From the NCBI RefSeq assembly GCF_030373225.1, contig NZ_JAUCZG010000004.1:62001-126000 (forward strand): a DNA stretch of 64,000 bases. Reading direction: 5' to 3'. Below the pieces are notes generated by a model that saw only the letters and a program-made list of their open reading frames with translations, searched no databases and was not told where the DNA came from. The translations under genes were made by a program, and so were the position numbers. Shown one piece after another: positions 42,836 to 52,554 of the stretch. The DNA comes from Hydrogenophaga sp. GTDB lineage: Bacteria > Pseudomonadota > Gammaproteobacteria > Burkholderiales > Burkholderiaceae_C. Positions within the stretch are counted from its first letter, which is position 1. Every line of letters starts with the position of its first letter.

Positions 42836-44182
42836 ATGACCGTCTCCAGCCTGTCCGGCTCGCGGGTGTTTCACCGCCAGCTCAGCCACTCCCTGCCCAC
42901 CGCTGTCAGCGGGCGGGGCATCACGCTCACCGATGCGGGCGGGAAAACCTACCTCGATGCCTCGGGTGGCGCCGCCGTGTCCTGCCTGGGCCACGGCCAT
43001 CCCGACGTGATCGCTGCGATGCACGCGCAGATCGACCAGCTGGCCTATGCGCACACCAGTTTTTTCACGACCCGCGTGGCCGAAGAACTGGCCGACCTGC
43101 TGATCGACACCGCACCGGCGGGCATGAGCCACGTGTACTTCGTGAGTGGCGGATCCGAGGCGATGGAGGCGGCGCTGAAGATGGCACGCCAGTATTTCGT
43201 TGAAATCGGTCAGCCGCAGCGGCGCCACTTCATTGCCCGGCGCCAGAGCTACCACGGCAACACGCTGGGCGCGCTGGCGGTGGGCGGCAATGCCTGGCGG
43301 CGCGAGCAGTTCGAGCCGTTGCTGATCGACGTGACCCATGTGGCTCCGTGCTACGAGTACCGCAACCGCCACGACGACGAAACGCCCGAGGCCTACGGCC
43401 AGCGTCTGGTGGGCGAGCTGTCGGATGCGATCGACGCGCTGGGCCCTGACCGGGTGATGGCCTTCGTGGCCGAGACCATCGGCGGGGCCACGGCGGGGGT
43501 GCTCATGCCCGTGCCGGGCTACTTCAAGGGGGTGCGTGAGCTGTGTGATCGCCACGGCATCCTGCTGATCCTGGACGAGGTGATGTGCGGCATGGGGCGC
43601 AGCGGCAGCCTGCACGCCTGCGAACAGGAGGGCGTGGTGCCCGACCTGCTGGCCATCGCCAAGGGCCTGGGGGGTGGTTACCAGCCGATCGGCGCGGTGC
43701 TCGCGCAGGGCCGCCTGGTCGAGGCCTTCGGGCAGGGCAGTGGCCTGTTCCAGCATGGACACACCTACCTCGGGCATGCGGTGGCCTGCGCGGCCGCGCT
43801 GGCGGTGCAGCGCGTGATCCAGCGCGACGGCCTGCTGGCGCAGGTGCGCGAGCGAGGCCAGGTGCTGCAGCGCCTGCTGCAGCAGGCCTTCGGCGACCAC
43901 CCGCATGTGGGCGACATTCGCGGACGAGGCCTGTTCTGGGGCCTGGAACTGGTGGCCGATCGTGGCAGCAAGGCCTGGTTCGATCCGGCACGCAAGCTGC
44001 ATGTGCGCATCAAGCGCGAAGCCATGGCCGGCGGGCTGATGGTCTATCCCATGGGCGGCACGGTGGACGGCCGCTGCGGCGACCATGTGCTGCTGGCACC
44101 GCCCTTCATTGCGAGCGAAGCCGAGCTCGCCGACATCGTCGACAGGCTCGTGCCCGCGATCAACCGCTCGCTCGCGCACTGA
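42836..44182 (+). CDS. class-III aminotransferase (PLP)
   Basis: The 448-residue protein is a fold-type I, class-III PLP enzyme. It has DASGGAAVSCLGHGHP near the start, FVSGGSEAMEAALKMARQY, ILDEVMCGMGRSG with the PLP-ring Asp, and the Schiff-base Lys276 in IAKGLGGGYQPIGAV. Substrate cannot be fixed; omega-amino acids, amines or D-amino acids are possible. The 168-base region before it is the divergent promoter with the DadA-like gene; I see no clear operator there. Confidence 0.88.
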   Translation: MTVSSLSGSRVFHRQLSHSLPTAVSGRGITLTDAGGKTYLDASGGAAVSCLGHGHPDVIAAMHAQIDQLAYAHTSFFTTRVAEELADLLIDTAPAGMSHVYFVSGGSEAMEAALKMARQYFVEIGQPQRRHFIARRQSYHGNTLGALAVGGNAWRREQFEPLLIDVTHVAPCYEYRNRHDDETPEAYGQRLVGELSDAIDALGPDRVMAFVAETIGGATAGVLMPVPGYFKGVRELCDRHGILLILDEVMCGMGRSGSLHACEQEGVVPDLLAIAKGLGGGYQPIGAVLAQGRLVEAFGQGSGLFQHGHTYLGHAVACAAALAVQRVIQRDGLLAQVRERGQVLQRLLQQAFGDHPHVGDIRGRGLFWGLELVADRGSKAWFDPARKLHVRIKREAMAGGLMVYPMGGTVDGRCGDHVLLAPPFIASEAELADIVDRLVPAINRSLAH

Positions 44183-44335
44183 GTGCCTTATAAGTATGGC
44201 TACTCGACCATTAGTGTTCAGAAAACCATGGGCAAACCCGGTGAGCGTCATCCTGCCGGCGGGTTAGCATCACCGGCTCCCCCGCATACCCCGGACCGCA
44301 TCGAGCCGGATATCTTCATCACCCCAGGAGTCAGC

Positions 44336-45322
44336 ATGAAAACCTTTTTGAAATCTTCCGCGTCACGCCTGTCGCTCGTGGCGGCCGCCCTGGTGCTGTC
44401 GGCGCCGCTGTCTTCGGTGCAGGCGCAGCAGAAGTTCATGACCATCGGCACGGGTGGCGTGACCGGTGTGTATTACGTGGCCGGTGGCGCCATCTGCCGC
44501 CTGATCAACAAGGACCGCGCCAAGCACGGCTACCGCTGCACGGTCGAGTCCACCGGGGGTTCGGTGGCCAACATCAACACCATCAACGGTGGTGATCTCG
44601 ATTTCGGCGTGGCGCAATCCGACGCCCAGTTCAACGCCGTCAAGGGCGCCAAGGCGTTCGACGGCAAGCCCGTGGCCGACCTGCGCGCCGTCTTCTCGCT
44701 GCACCCCGAGCCGCTCACGCTGGTGGCCCGCAAGGAAGCCAACATCAAAAGCCTGGCCGATCTCAAGGGCAAGCGCGTGGCCATCGGCAACCCCGGCTCC
44801 GGCACCCGCTCCTCGGTGGACGAGCTGCTGGTGAACGCCGGCCTCAAGGGCAGCGACTTCTCGGCCGTCTCCGAACTCAAGCCCGACGAACACGGCGCAG
44901 CCCTGTGCGACAACAAGATCGACGCCTTCTTCTACGTGGTTGGTCACCCCAGCGCCAACATCCAGGACCCGATGACGACCTGCGGTGCGCAGCTGGTCAA
45001 CATCACCGGTGCCGCGATCGACAAGCTGGTGGCCGCCAACTCGTTCTACTCGGATGCGAAGATCCCCGCCAAGACCTACCCGTCGCAGGCCGATGCACTC
45101 TCCACCTACGGCGTGCTGGCCACCGTGGTGACGTCGTCGAAGAAGTCGGACGAAGAGGTTTACCTGTTCGTCAAGGCGGTGTTCGACAACTTCGACGAGT
45201 TCAAGAAGCTGCACCCGGCGTTCGCCGGGCTGACGCCCGAGAAGATGGTGCAGGCAGGCCTGTCGGCCCCGCTGCACACCGGTGCTGCCAAGTACTACAA
45301 GGAAAAGGGCTGGATGAAATAA
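44336..45322 (+). CDS. TAXI-family TRAP transporter solute-binding protein
   Basis: The 328-residue periplasmic protein binds the solute for the TRAP transporter encoded next. It has a signal peptide ([19 protein letters not shown]) and the TAXI hallmarks [21 protein letters not shown] and [28 protein letters not shown] lies 6 bases before ATG 44336. Such proteins often bind C4-C5 amino acids or dicarboxylates such as glutamate, which would fit the neighbouring aminotransferase and racemase-like genes; this is inference. Confidence 0.93.
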   Translation: MKTFLKSSASRLSLVAAALVLSAPLSSVQAQQKFMTIGTGGVTGVYYVAGGAICRLINKDRAKHGYRCTVESTGGSVANINTINGGDLDFGVAQSDAQFNAVKGAKAFDGKPVADLRAVFSLHPEPLTLVARKEANIKSLADLKGKRVAIGNPGSGTRSSVDELLVNAGLKGSDFSAVSELKPDEHGAALCDNKIDAFFYVVGHPSANIQDPMTTCGAQLVNITGAAIDKLVAANSFYSDAKIPAKTYPSQADALSTYGVLATVVTSSKKSDEEVYLFVKAVFDNFDEFKKLHPAFAGLTPEKMVQAGLSAPLHTGAAKYYKEKGWMK

Positions 45323-45342
45323 TTCCCGATCCGGTCCCTCTC

Positions 45343-45377
45343 ATCGCCCCATGTTGGACGCTCCGACATGGGGCGAT
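45343..45377 (+). promoter_or_regulatory. strong hairpin between TRAP binding protein and permease genes
   Basis: ATCGCCCCATGTTGGA pairs with TCCGACATGGGGCGAT across a 3-base loop (16 pairs, one of them G-U). It lies 20 bases after the binding-protein stop and is followed by CTTGATT rather than a T-tract. It probably protects the upstream message or partly ends transcription, so that the binding protein is made in excess over the permease. Confidence 0.65.
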
Positions 45378-45443
45378 CTTGATTGGAGCCGGCACCGGCA
45401 TGCCTGAGACCCCGCATTTCAGTCCAACGCAAGGAAACGTCCC

Positions 45444-48014
45444 GTGAGCGCAAAAGACAGCATCGCCGAGATCGATGTGAACAAGCTGGTGGAGGAGAAC
45501 GACACGGGTGGGCGACAGCCAGGCCCGGCCGTGGCCAGGCTGCTGATGGGCGTGGCCCTGGTGTGGTCGCTGTTCCAGCTCTGGATCGCATCGCCATTGC
45601 CTTATCTGGTGTCCAACCTGATGCCGGTGCTCAACGACACCCAGACACGGGCCATTCACCTGGCGTTTGCGGTGTTCCTGGCCTTCATGGCCTATCCCGC
45701 GAGCCGGCGTTCGCCGCGCGACCGGGTGCCGCTGCTGGACTGGGTGTTTGCCATCGCGGGCGCCTATGCCGCCGCCTACATCTTCATCTTCTACCGCGAA
45801 CTCGCCACCCGCCCCGGCATGCCCCTGCCGGTCGATGTGTGGACCGCGGTGGTCGGTGTGGTGCTGCTGCTCGAGGCCACCCGCCGCGTGCTGGGTCTGC
45901 CCATGGTGATCGTGGCCCTGGTGTTCCTCGGCTACACCTTCGCCGGGCCCTACATGCCCGACCTCATCGCCCACAAGGGCGCCTCGCTGGACCGGGCCAT
46001 GACCCACCAGTGGCTCACCACCGAAGGGGTGTATGGCGTCGCGCTGGGGGTCTCCAGCGGCTTCATTTTCCTGTTCGTGCTGTTCGGTTCGCTGCTCGAC
46101 AAGGCCGGCGCGGGCAACTACTTCATCAAGTCCGCGTTTGCCTTGCTCGGGCACATGCGCGGCGGCCCGGCCAAGGCGGCCGTGGTCTCGTCGGCGGCCA
46201 CCGGCATCATTTCCGGCTCGTCGATCGCCAACGTGGTCACCACGGGCACCTTCACCATCCCGCTCATGAAGCGGGTCGGCTACCGGGGCGACCAGGCCGG
46301 CGCCGTTGAAGTGTCGAGTTCGGTCAACGGCCAGATCATGCCGCCGGTGATGGGCGCCGCCGCCTTCCTGATGGTCGAGTACGTGGGCATTCCCTACGTC
46401 GAGGTCATGAAGCACGCCTTCCTGCCGGCCATCATTTCCTACATCGCGCTCTTCTACATCGTCCACCTCGAGGCCCTCAAGGCCAACATGGAGGGCCTGC
46501 CGCGCCGCGGCAACAGCACCGCCTCGCAGCGGCTGGTCTCGTTCCTCCTGACGGTCACCGGCTTTGTCGTGCTGGCCGGCGTCACCTATTACGTGATCGG
46601 CTTCTTCAAGTCGGCGCTGGGTGAAGCGGCGGTGCCGGCGATCGGGGCGATGCTGCTGTCGGCCTATGTGACGCTGCTCTGGTTCGGTTCGCGCCAGCCG
46701 GTGCTCGAGCTTGACGATCCCAACGCCCCGGTGTTCGAGTTGCCTGAAACCGGGCCGACCGTGAAGTCGGGCCTGCACTATCTGCTGGCCGTGGTGGTGC
46801 TGGTGTGGTGCCTGATGATCGAACGCCTGTCGCCTGCGCTCTCGGCCTTCTGGGCCACCATGTTCATGGTGTTCGTGATGCTCACGCAGAAGCCGATCAC
46901 CGGTTTCTTCCGGGGTGACCATCGCTTCCTCGAACAGGCCCGCGAAGGCTGGAGCGACCTGATCGACGGGCTGGTGACCGGTGCACGCAACATGATCGGC
47001 ATCGGTGTGGCCACGGCCGCGGCCGGCATCATCGTGGGCACGGTGTCGCTCACCGGGGTCGGGCTGGTCATGACCGAACTGGTTGAACTGCTCTCGGGTG
47101 GCAACCTCATGCTCATGCTGGTGCTGGTGGCGGTCATCAGTCTGATCCTGGGCATGGGCCTGCCGACCACGGCCAACTACATCGTGGTATCCACGCTGAT
47201 GGCGCCGGTGGTGGTGGAGCTGGGTGCCCAGAGCGGGCTGATCGTGCCGCTGATCGCGGTCCACCTGTTCGTTTTCTACTTCGGCCTGATGGCCGATGTG
47301 ACACCGCCGGTGGGCCTGGCCTCGTTCGCGGCAGCCGCCATTGCCAAGCACGACCCCATCCAGACCGGCATCACCGCCTTCTACTACAGCATGCGCACAG
47401 CCATCCTGCCGTTCCTTTTCATCTTCAACACGCAGCTGTTGTTGATCGGACTGGACGGGTGGCCCCACCTGATCCTGACGGTGGTCATCGCCATCACGGC
47501 CATGCTGATCTTTGCGGCGGCCACGCAGGGTTTCTTCATTGTCAAGAGCCGCTGGTACGAGTCGGTGGCCCTGTTGCTTGTCTGTTTCACCTTGTTCCGC
47601 CCCGGATTCTGGATGGACATGCTGTATCCGCCCTTCGACGAGGTCAAGGGTGCGGCCATGGCACAGGTCATTGCCGAGGCCCCGCCGAACACCGGCAAGC
47701 GGGTCTGGATCGAAGGCATGAACATGAACGGGGACGACGTGCGCAAGGGCGTGCTGATTCCGCTGGGTGAAGCCGGCGATGCCACCAAGCGCCTGTCCAG
47801 CGCGGGCCTGACCGTCATGAACGATGGCGAGAGCCTGTCGGTCATGGGGGTGAAATTCGGCAGCGTCGCAGAGAAGCTGGGCATCGAGCAGGGCTTTCGC
47901 ATCACCTCGCTGGAAGTGCCTTCAAACCGCCCAGCCAAGGAGTGGTTCTTCATCCCGGGCCTGTTGTTGCTGGCGGTGGTGGTGGTCGCACAGCGCGCCC
48001 GCCGCCCGCGTTGA
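45444..48014 (+). CDS. TRAP transporter fused permease (4TM/12TM)
   Basis: The 856-residue protein fuses the small (DctQ-like, about residues 30-150) and large (DctM-like, about 170-690) TRAP membrane subunits, as is normal for TAXI systems. Seen are SSAATGIISGSSIANVVTTG, MPPVMGAAAFLMVEY and LGMGLPTTANYIVVS, typical DctM segments. The C-terminal 150 residues, after the last helices, form an extra domain (DUF3394-like) with IEGMNMNGDDVRKGV and a PDZ-like stretch (SVMGVKFGSVAEKLGIEQG). It works with the TAXI binding protein upstream. Confidence 0.92.
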   Translation: MSAKDSIAEIDVNKLVEENDTGGRQPGPAVARLLMGVALVWSLFQLWIASPLPYLVSNLMPVLNDTQTRAIHLAFAVFLAFMAYPASRRSPRDRVPLLDWVFAIAGAYAAAYIFIFYRELATRPGMPLPVDVWTAVVGVVLLLEATRRVLGLPMVIVALVFLGYTFAGPYMPDLIAHKGASLDRAMTHQWLTTEGVYGVALGVSSGFIFLFVLFGSLLDKAGAGNYFIKSAFALLGHMRGGPAKAAVVSSAATGIISGSSIANVVTTGTFTIPLMKRVGYRGDQAGAVEVSSSVNGQIMPPVMGAAAFLMVEYVGIPYVEVMKHAFLPAIISYIALFYIVHLEALKANMEGLPRRGNSTASQRLVSFLLTVTGFVVLAGVTYYVIGFFKSALGEAAVPAIGAMLLSAYVTLLWFGSRQPVLELDDPNAPVFELPETGPTVKSGLHYLLAVVVLVWCLMIERLSPALSAFWATMFMVFVMLTQKPITGFFRGDHRFLEQAREGWSDLIDGLVTGARNMIGIGVATAAAGIIVGTVSLTGVGLVMTELVELLSGGNLMLMLVLVAVISLILGMGLPTTANYIVVSTLMAPVVVELGAQSGLIVPLIAVHLFVFYFGLMADVTPPVGLASFAAAAIAKHDPIQTGITAFYYSMRTAILPFLFIFNTQLLLIGLDGWPHLILTVVIAITAMLIFAAATQGFFIVKSRWYESVALLLVCFTLFRPGFWMDMLYPPFDEVKGAAMAQVIAEAPPNTGKRVWIEGMNMNGDDVRKGVLIPLGEAGDATKRLSSAGLTVMNDGESLSVMGVKFGSVAEKLGIEQGFRITSLEVPSNRPAKEWFFIPGLLLLAVVVVAQRARRPR

Positions 48015-48015
48015 A

Positions 48016-48684
48016 ATGGGCGCGACCATCAAGCCGCCGGCGCCCCGCATCGCGCTGATCCATGCGCTGGCGCATTCGGTGGCGCCGATCAACGAAGAGT
48101 TGCAACGCGCCTGGCCCGAGGCTGTGCGAATGAACCTGCTCGACGACAGCCTGTCGGCCGATCTGGCGCGCAGCGGAGCAGGGCTGGACGCCGCCATGCA
48201 CGACCGTTTTGAAGCCCTGACCGCGTATGCGGCCGGCACGGGGGCACAGGCCATCCTGTTCACCTGCTCGGCGTTCGGGCCCTGCATCGAAGCGGCGGCG
48301 GCACGCCGGCCCCACATGCCGGTGCTCAAACCCAACGAGGCCATGGTGGCCGATGCGGTCGCCTTGGGCGGTCGGGTTGGCCTGATCGCTTCTTTCGCAC
48401 CCACGCTGTCGTCCATGCCACCCGAGTTCCCGCGCGGCACCGAACTCGTGACGCGCCTGGCAGAGGGCGCGCTGGAGGCGCTCAACGAGGGCGACGTGCA
48501 GACACACGACGCGAAGGTGGTGGAGGCCGCACGCTGGCTGGCCGATCAGGGCTGCGATGTGATCGCGCTGGCCCAGTTCAGCATGGCCCGCGCGCAGATG
48601 GCGGTGCACCGGGCGGTGGACCTGCCGGTGCTCACGACGCCGGGCAGCGCGGTGCGCATGCTGCGGCTGCGTCTGGCCGCCTGA
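48016..48684 (+). CDS. Asp/Glu racemase superfamily protein
   Basis: The 222-residue protein has the racemase fold with the first catalytic Cys84 in ILFTCSAFGPC and the phosphate-loop-like KPNEAMVADAV. The second catalytic Cys of true racemases is missing: that region reads DVIALAQFSMARA. It may therefore be an isomerase or decarboxylase-type member rather than a racemase. It starts 1 base after the TRAP permease stop, so it belongs to that operon. Confidence 0.8.
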   Translation: MGATIKPPAPRIALIHALAHSVAPINEELQRAWPEAVRMNLLDDSLSADLARSGAGLDAAMHDRFEALTAYAAGTGAQAILFTCSAFGPCIEAAAARRPHMPVLKPNEAMVADAVALGGRVGLIASFAPTLSSMPPEFPRGTELVTRLAEGALEALNEGDVQTHDAKVVEAARWLADQGCDVIALAQFSMARAQMAVHRAVDLPVLTTPGSAVRMLRLRLAA

Positions 48685-48790
48685 CCCGCCGGGCAGGGAC
48701 CTGGGCAACGGCTACAATCGAAGGTTGCCGTGAAGGAACAGGGCGGATCGCAAAGCACCATTTGCAACCCGCCTGAATCCCATCCAGGGC

Positions 48791-48877
48791 GCGCGGGTGG
48801 CGAAATTGGTAGACGCACCAGGTTTAGGTCCTGACGCCAGCAATGGTGTGGGGGTTCGAGTCCCCCCCCGCGCACCA
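48791..48877 (+). tRNA. tRNA-Leu (UAG)
   Basis: An 87-base cloverleaf with long variable arm: acceptor GCGCGGG pairs with CCCGCGC, D-loop AAATTGGTAGAC, anticodon loop TTTAGGT (anticodon TAG), T-loop GGTTCGAGTCC and encoded CCA. A TACAAT -10-like element is at 48713-48718, with a poor -35. It precedes tig. Confidence 0.96.
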
Positions 48878-48961
48878 CCACAGACACATGCATTCCCCGG
48901 CTCGGCCAGGCAGGCTGGCTGAGCTGCAATTTTTGGGCACCCCCCCTTTTTGGAGAGAACC

Positions 48962-50272
48962 ATGACCGTGACCGTTGAAACCCTGGAAAAGCTCGAGCGC
49001 AAGATCACGCTTTCGCTGCCGGCCAATGTGATCCAGAACGAGGTCGCGAACCGCCTCAAGCGGCTGGCACGCGATGTGAAGATGGACGGCTTTCGTCCCG
49101 GCAAGGTGCCGATGAACGTTGTCGCGCAGCGCTATGGCTATTCGGTTCACTACGAAGTGATGAACGACAAGGTCGGCGAAGCCTTCGCCACCGCGGCCAA
49201 CGAAGCCCAGCTGCGCGTGGCCGGTCAGCCCAAGATCACCGAAAAGGAAGGCGCGCCCGAGGGCGAGTTGACCTTCGATGCCGTGTTCGAGGTGTATCCC
49301 GAGGTCAAGATCGGTGACCTGACCACCGCCGCGGTGGAAAAGGTGTCCGCCGACGTGGACGCTGCCGCCATCGACCGTACCCTGGACATCCTGCGCAAGC
49401 AGCGCCGCACCTTTGCGCAGCGCGCCCAGGACCAGGCCGCCCAGGACGGCGACCGGGCCACCATCGACTTCGCCGGCAAGATCGACGGCGAGCCGTTCGA
49501 AGGCGGCAAGGCCGAGGCTTTCCAGTTCATCGTCGGCGATGGCCAGATGCTCAAGGAATTCGAGGACGCCGTGCGCGGCATGAAGCAGGGCGAGAGCAAG
49601 ACCTTCCCGCTCGCCTTCCCCGAGGACTACCACGGCAAGGACGTCGCCGGCAAGACCGCCGACTTTCTGGTCACGGTCAACAAGCTCGAAGCCGCCCACC
49701 TGCCCGAGGTGGACGAAGCCCTGGCGAAGTCGCTCGGGATCGCCGACGGCACGGTCGATGGCCTGCGCGCCGACATCAAGAAAAACCTGGAGCGCGAAGT
49801 CAAGTTCCGCCTGCAGTCACGCAACAAGCAGTCGGTGATGGACGCCTTGATCGCCGTGTCCGAGCTGGACCTGCCGAAATCGGTGGTGCAGTCCGAACTC
49901 GACCGGCTGGTTGAAGGCGCTCGCGCCGACCTCAAGCAGCGCGGCGTGAAGGACGCCGAGAAGGCCCCGATTCCTGAAGAACTGTTCCGCCCGCAGGCCG
50001 AGCGCCGCGTGCGCCTGGGCCTGGTGGTGGCAGAGCTGGTGCGCGCCAACGAGTTGCACGCCAAGCCCGAGCAGATCAAGGCCCACATCGAAGAACTGGC
50101 GGCTTCTTACGAGAAGCCCGCCGACGTCGTGCGCTGGTACCAGGGCGACAACCGCCGCATGGCCGAAGTCGAAGCCATCGTGATCGAGAACAACGTGACC
50201 GAGTTTGTGCTGTCCAAAGCGACCATCACCGAGAAAGCGGTCAGCTTCGACGAGCTCATGGCGCAAAACTGA
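48962..50272 (+). CDS. tig: trigger factor
   Basis: Trigger factor is the ribosome-bound chaperone and prolyl isomerase that meets new chains at the exit tunnel. The 436-residue length is normal. The ribosome-binding signature GFRPGKVP (about residues 44-51) is present; the PPIase domain (about 160-245) has GDRATIDFAGKIDGEPFEGG and the helical C-terminal cradle follows. GGAGA lies before ATG 48962. It heads the tig-clpP-clpX-lon block and is followed by a good terminator. Confidence 0.97.
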   Translation: MTVTVETLEKLERKITLSLPANVIQNEVANRLKRLARDVKMDGFRPGKVPMNVVAQRYGYSVHYEVMNDKVGEAFATAANEAQLRVAGQPKITEKEGAPEGELTFDAVFEVYPEVKIGDLTTAAVEKVSADVDAAAIDRTLDILRKQRRTFAQRAQDQAAQDGDRATIDFAGKIDGEPFEGGKAEAFQFIVGDGQMLKEFEDAVRGMKQGESKTFPLAFPEDYHGKDVAGKTADFLVTVNKLEAAHLPEVDEALAKSLGIADGTVDGLRADIKKNLEREVKFRLQSRNKQSVMDALIAVSELDLPKSVVQSELDRLVEGARADLKQRGVKDAEKAPIPEELFRPQAERRVRLGLVVAELVRANELHAKPEQIKAHIEELAASYEKPADVVRWYQGDNRRMAEVEAIVIENNVTEFVLSKATITEKAVSFDELMAQN

Positions 50273-50297
50273 TCGGCCGGCCAGGCCTGAAGAACGA

Positions 50298-50323
50298 GGG
50301 CGGAGCGATCCGCCCTTTTTTTT
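50298..50323 (+). terminator. tig intrinsic terminator
   Basis: GGGCGGA (50298-50304) pairs with TCCGCCC (50309-50315) around GCGA, followed by eight T. A classic Rho-independent terminator 25 bases after the tig stop. Confidence 0.9.
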
Positions 50324-50455
50324 GCCGGTTTGAACCCCACGTGCGAACAACCGGTGTTTTCGGGGCCTTCAAAGGCCATCGCCCTTGTGTGAATACGGCC
50401 ACAGTGGGTTGGTTACAGTAGTGAGACGGCAATGCATCAACACATGGAGAAACGC

Positions 50456-51073
50456 ATGAGCGCAATGGACATTCAAGGCCTGGGCATGGTGCCCATGGTG
50501 ATCGAGACCTCGGGCCGTGGTGAGCGCGCCTACGACATCTACTCCCGCCTGCTCAAGGAGCGCGTGATCTTCCTCGTGGGTGAGGTCAACGACCATTCGG
50601 CCAACCTGGTGGTGGCGCAGTTGCTGTTCCTGGAAAGCGAGAACCCGGACAAGGACATCTCGTTCTACATCAACTCGCCTGGCGGCTCGGTGAGCGCAGG
50701 CATGGCGATTTTCGACACCATGAATTTCATCAAGCCCGATGTGTCGACGCTGTGCTGCGGCTTTGCAGCCAGCATGGGCGCCTTCCTGCTGGCCGCAGGC
50801 ACCAAGGGCAAGCGCTTTTCGCTGCCCAATTCCAAGATCATGATCCACCAGCCTTCGGGCGGCAGTCGCGGTCAGGCCACGGAGATTGAAATCCAGGCCC
50901 GCGAGATTCTCAAGACGCGCGAGCAGCTCAACAAGATCCTGGCCGAGCGCACCGGCCAGCCGCTCGAGCGCATTGCCCGCGACACCGAGCGGGACTACTA
51001 CATGTCCGCCGCCGAGTCGGCCGAATACGGCCTGATCGACAAAGTGATCGAAAAGCGCCCCAGCGCCAATTGA
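50456..51073 (+). CDS. clpP: ATP-dependent Clp protease proteolytic subunit
   Basis: ClpP forms the barrel that degrades proteins unfolded by ClpX or ClpA. The 205-residue protein has [12 protein letters not shown], the nucleophile Ser106 in AASMGAF and His131 in MIHQPSGG; the third residue is an Asp near 180 in ARDTERD. I chose ATG 50456 because GGAGA lies 5 bases upstream; earlier in-frame ATGs at 50432 and 50444 lack a site. It has its own region upstream and a hairpin before clpX. Confidence 0.97.
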   Translation: MSAMDIQGLGMVPMVIETSGRGERAYDIYSRLLKERVIFLVGEVNDHSANLVVAQLLFLESENPDKDISFYINSPGGSVSAGMAIFDTMNFIKPDVSTLCCGFAASMGAFLLAAGTKGKRFSLPNSKIMIHQPSGGSRGQATEIEIQAREILKTREQLNKILAERTGQPLERIARDTERDYYMSAAESAEYGLIDKVIEKRPSAN

Positions 51074-51089
51074 TCCCGACCGTGCGGCG

Positions 51090-51133
51090 AAAACCGGGAG
51101 ACGCTGCCTGTAAAGGCGCTTTTCCCGGGTTTT
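51090..51133 (+). terminator. hairpin between clpP and clpX
   Basis: AAAACCGGGA (51090-51099) pairs with TCCCGGGTTTT (51123-51133) with one bulged C. It ends in TTTT and can act as a terminator or attenuator between clpP and clpX. Confidence 0.65.
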
Positions 51134-51188
51134 GCTCATGAAATCCTTGCTCTATCATTGATCTCACTGTTCCACCTGACCTCCCCCT

Positions 51189-52454
51189 ATGGCCGACAAA
51201 AAAGCCGCCTCCAGCGAAAAAGCGCTTTACTGCTCCTTCTGTGGCAAGAGCCAGCACGAGGTCAAGAAGCTCATTGCTGGTCCCTCGGTGTTCATTTGCG
51301 ACGAATGCATTGACCTGTGCAACGACATCATCCGTGACGAGTTGCCCGGGCTCGAGTCAGTCAAGGCTTCGGGTGAAGACGTGCCCACGCCCTCCGACCT
51401 GAAATCCAACCTCGACAACTACGTGATCGGCCAGCAAGGCGCCAAGCGGGCACTGGCGGTGGCTGTCTACAACCACTACAAGCGCTTGCGCCACAAGCAG
51501 ACGGCCCGCAAGGACGACGTGGAGCTGGCCAAGAGCAACATCCTGCTGATCGGCCCCACCGGCTCGGGCAAGACTTTGCTGGCCCAGACCATGGCCCGCA
51601 TGCTCAATGTGCCGTTCGTCATGGCCGATGCCACCACGCTGACCGAAGCCGGGTATGTGGGTGAAGACGTCGAGAACATCGTGGCCAAGCTCCTGCAAAG
51701 CTGCAATTACGACGTCGAGCGGGCGCAGCAGGGCATCGTCTACATCGACGAAATCGACAAGATCACCCGCAAGTCAGACAACCCCTCCATCACCCGCGAC
51801 GTGTCGGGTGAGGGCGTGCAGCAAGCCCTGCTCAAACTCATCGAAGGCACCATGGCCTCGGTGCCACCCCAGGGTGGACGCAAGCATCCCAACCAGGATT
51901 TCCTGCAGGTCGACACGACCAACATCCTGTTCATCTGCGGCGGGGCCTTCGCCGGCCTGGAAAAAATCATCGAGAACCGGACCGAGGCTTCGGGCATCGG
52001 CTTCGGCGCCACGGTGAAAAGCAAGAAGCAGCGCAGCCTGACGGAAGCCTTCAAGGAAATCGAGCCTGAAGACCTCATCAAGTTCGGCCTGATTCCCGAA
52101 CTCGTCGGACGCGTGCCCGTGATCGCCGCACTGTCGGAACTCAGCGAAGACGCGCTGGTCGAAATCCTCACCGAGCCCAAGAATGCGGTGGTGAAGCAGT
52201 TCTCCCGCTTGCTGGCCATGGAAGGTGCCGAGCTCGAAGTGCGGCCCGGTGCCCTCAAGGCCATTGCCCGCAAGGCGCTGGCCCGAAAGACCGGCGCTCG
52301 TGGCCTTCGCTCCATCCTGGAAAACGCGCTGATCGACACCATGTTCGACCTGCCGAGCATGAACAACGTTGAAAAAGTGGTGGTGGACGAATCCACCATC
52401 GAGGAAAACAAGCCACCTCTGCTGGTTTACCGCGAGGCGGCCAAACAGGCCTGA
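51189..52454 (+). CDS. clpX: ATP-dependent Clp protease ATP-binding subunit
   Basis: ClpX unfolds tagged proteins and feeds them to ClpP. The 421-residue protein has the N-terminal zinc site (Cys15, Cys18, Cys37, Cys40), Walker A GPTGSGKT (122-129), Walker B in [11 protein letters not shown] and the IGF-type ClpP-docking loop (SGIGFGATV). All standard features are present. Confidence 0.98.
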   Translation: MADKKAASSEKALYCSFCGKSQHEVKKLIAGPSVFICDECIDLCNDIIRDELPGLESVKASGEDVPTPSDLKSNLDNYVIGQQGAKRALAVAVYNHYKRLRHKQTARKDDVELAKSNILLIGPTGSGKTLLAQTMARMLNVPFVMADATTLTEAGYVGEDVENIVAKLLQSCNYDVERAQQGIVYIDEIDKITRKSDNPSITRDVSGEGVQQALLKLIEGTMASVPPQGGRKHPNQDFLQVDTTNILFICGGAFAGLEKIIENRTEASGIGFGATVKSKKQRSLTEAFKEIEPEDLIKFGLIPELVGRVPVIAALSELSEDALVEILTEPKNAVVKQFSRLLAMEGAELEVRPGALKAIARKALARKTGARGLRSILENALIDTMFDLPSMNNVEKVVVDESTIEENKPPLLVYREAAKQA

Positions 52455-52554
52455 ACGGCCTTGTCCATGTGGGTGCTGACGGCAGCGCCCCAGCGATGCG
52501 TCCGGTTGATATCGCCCGCACCAACCCCAGTTACCCGTTTTAGTCGAGGTTGAA

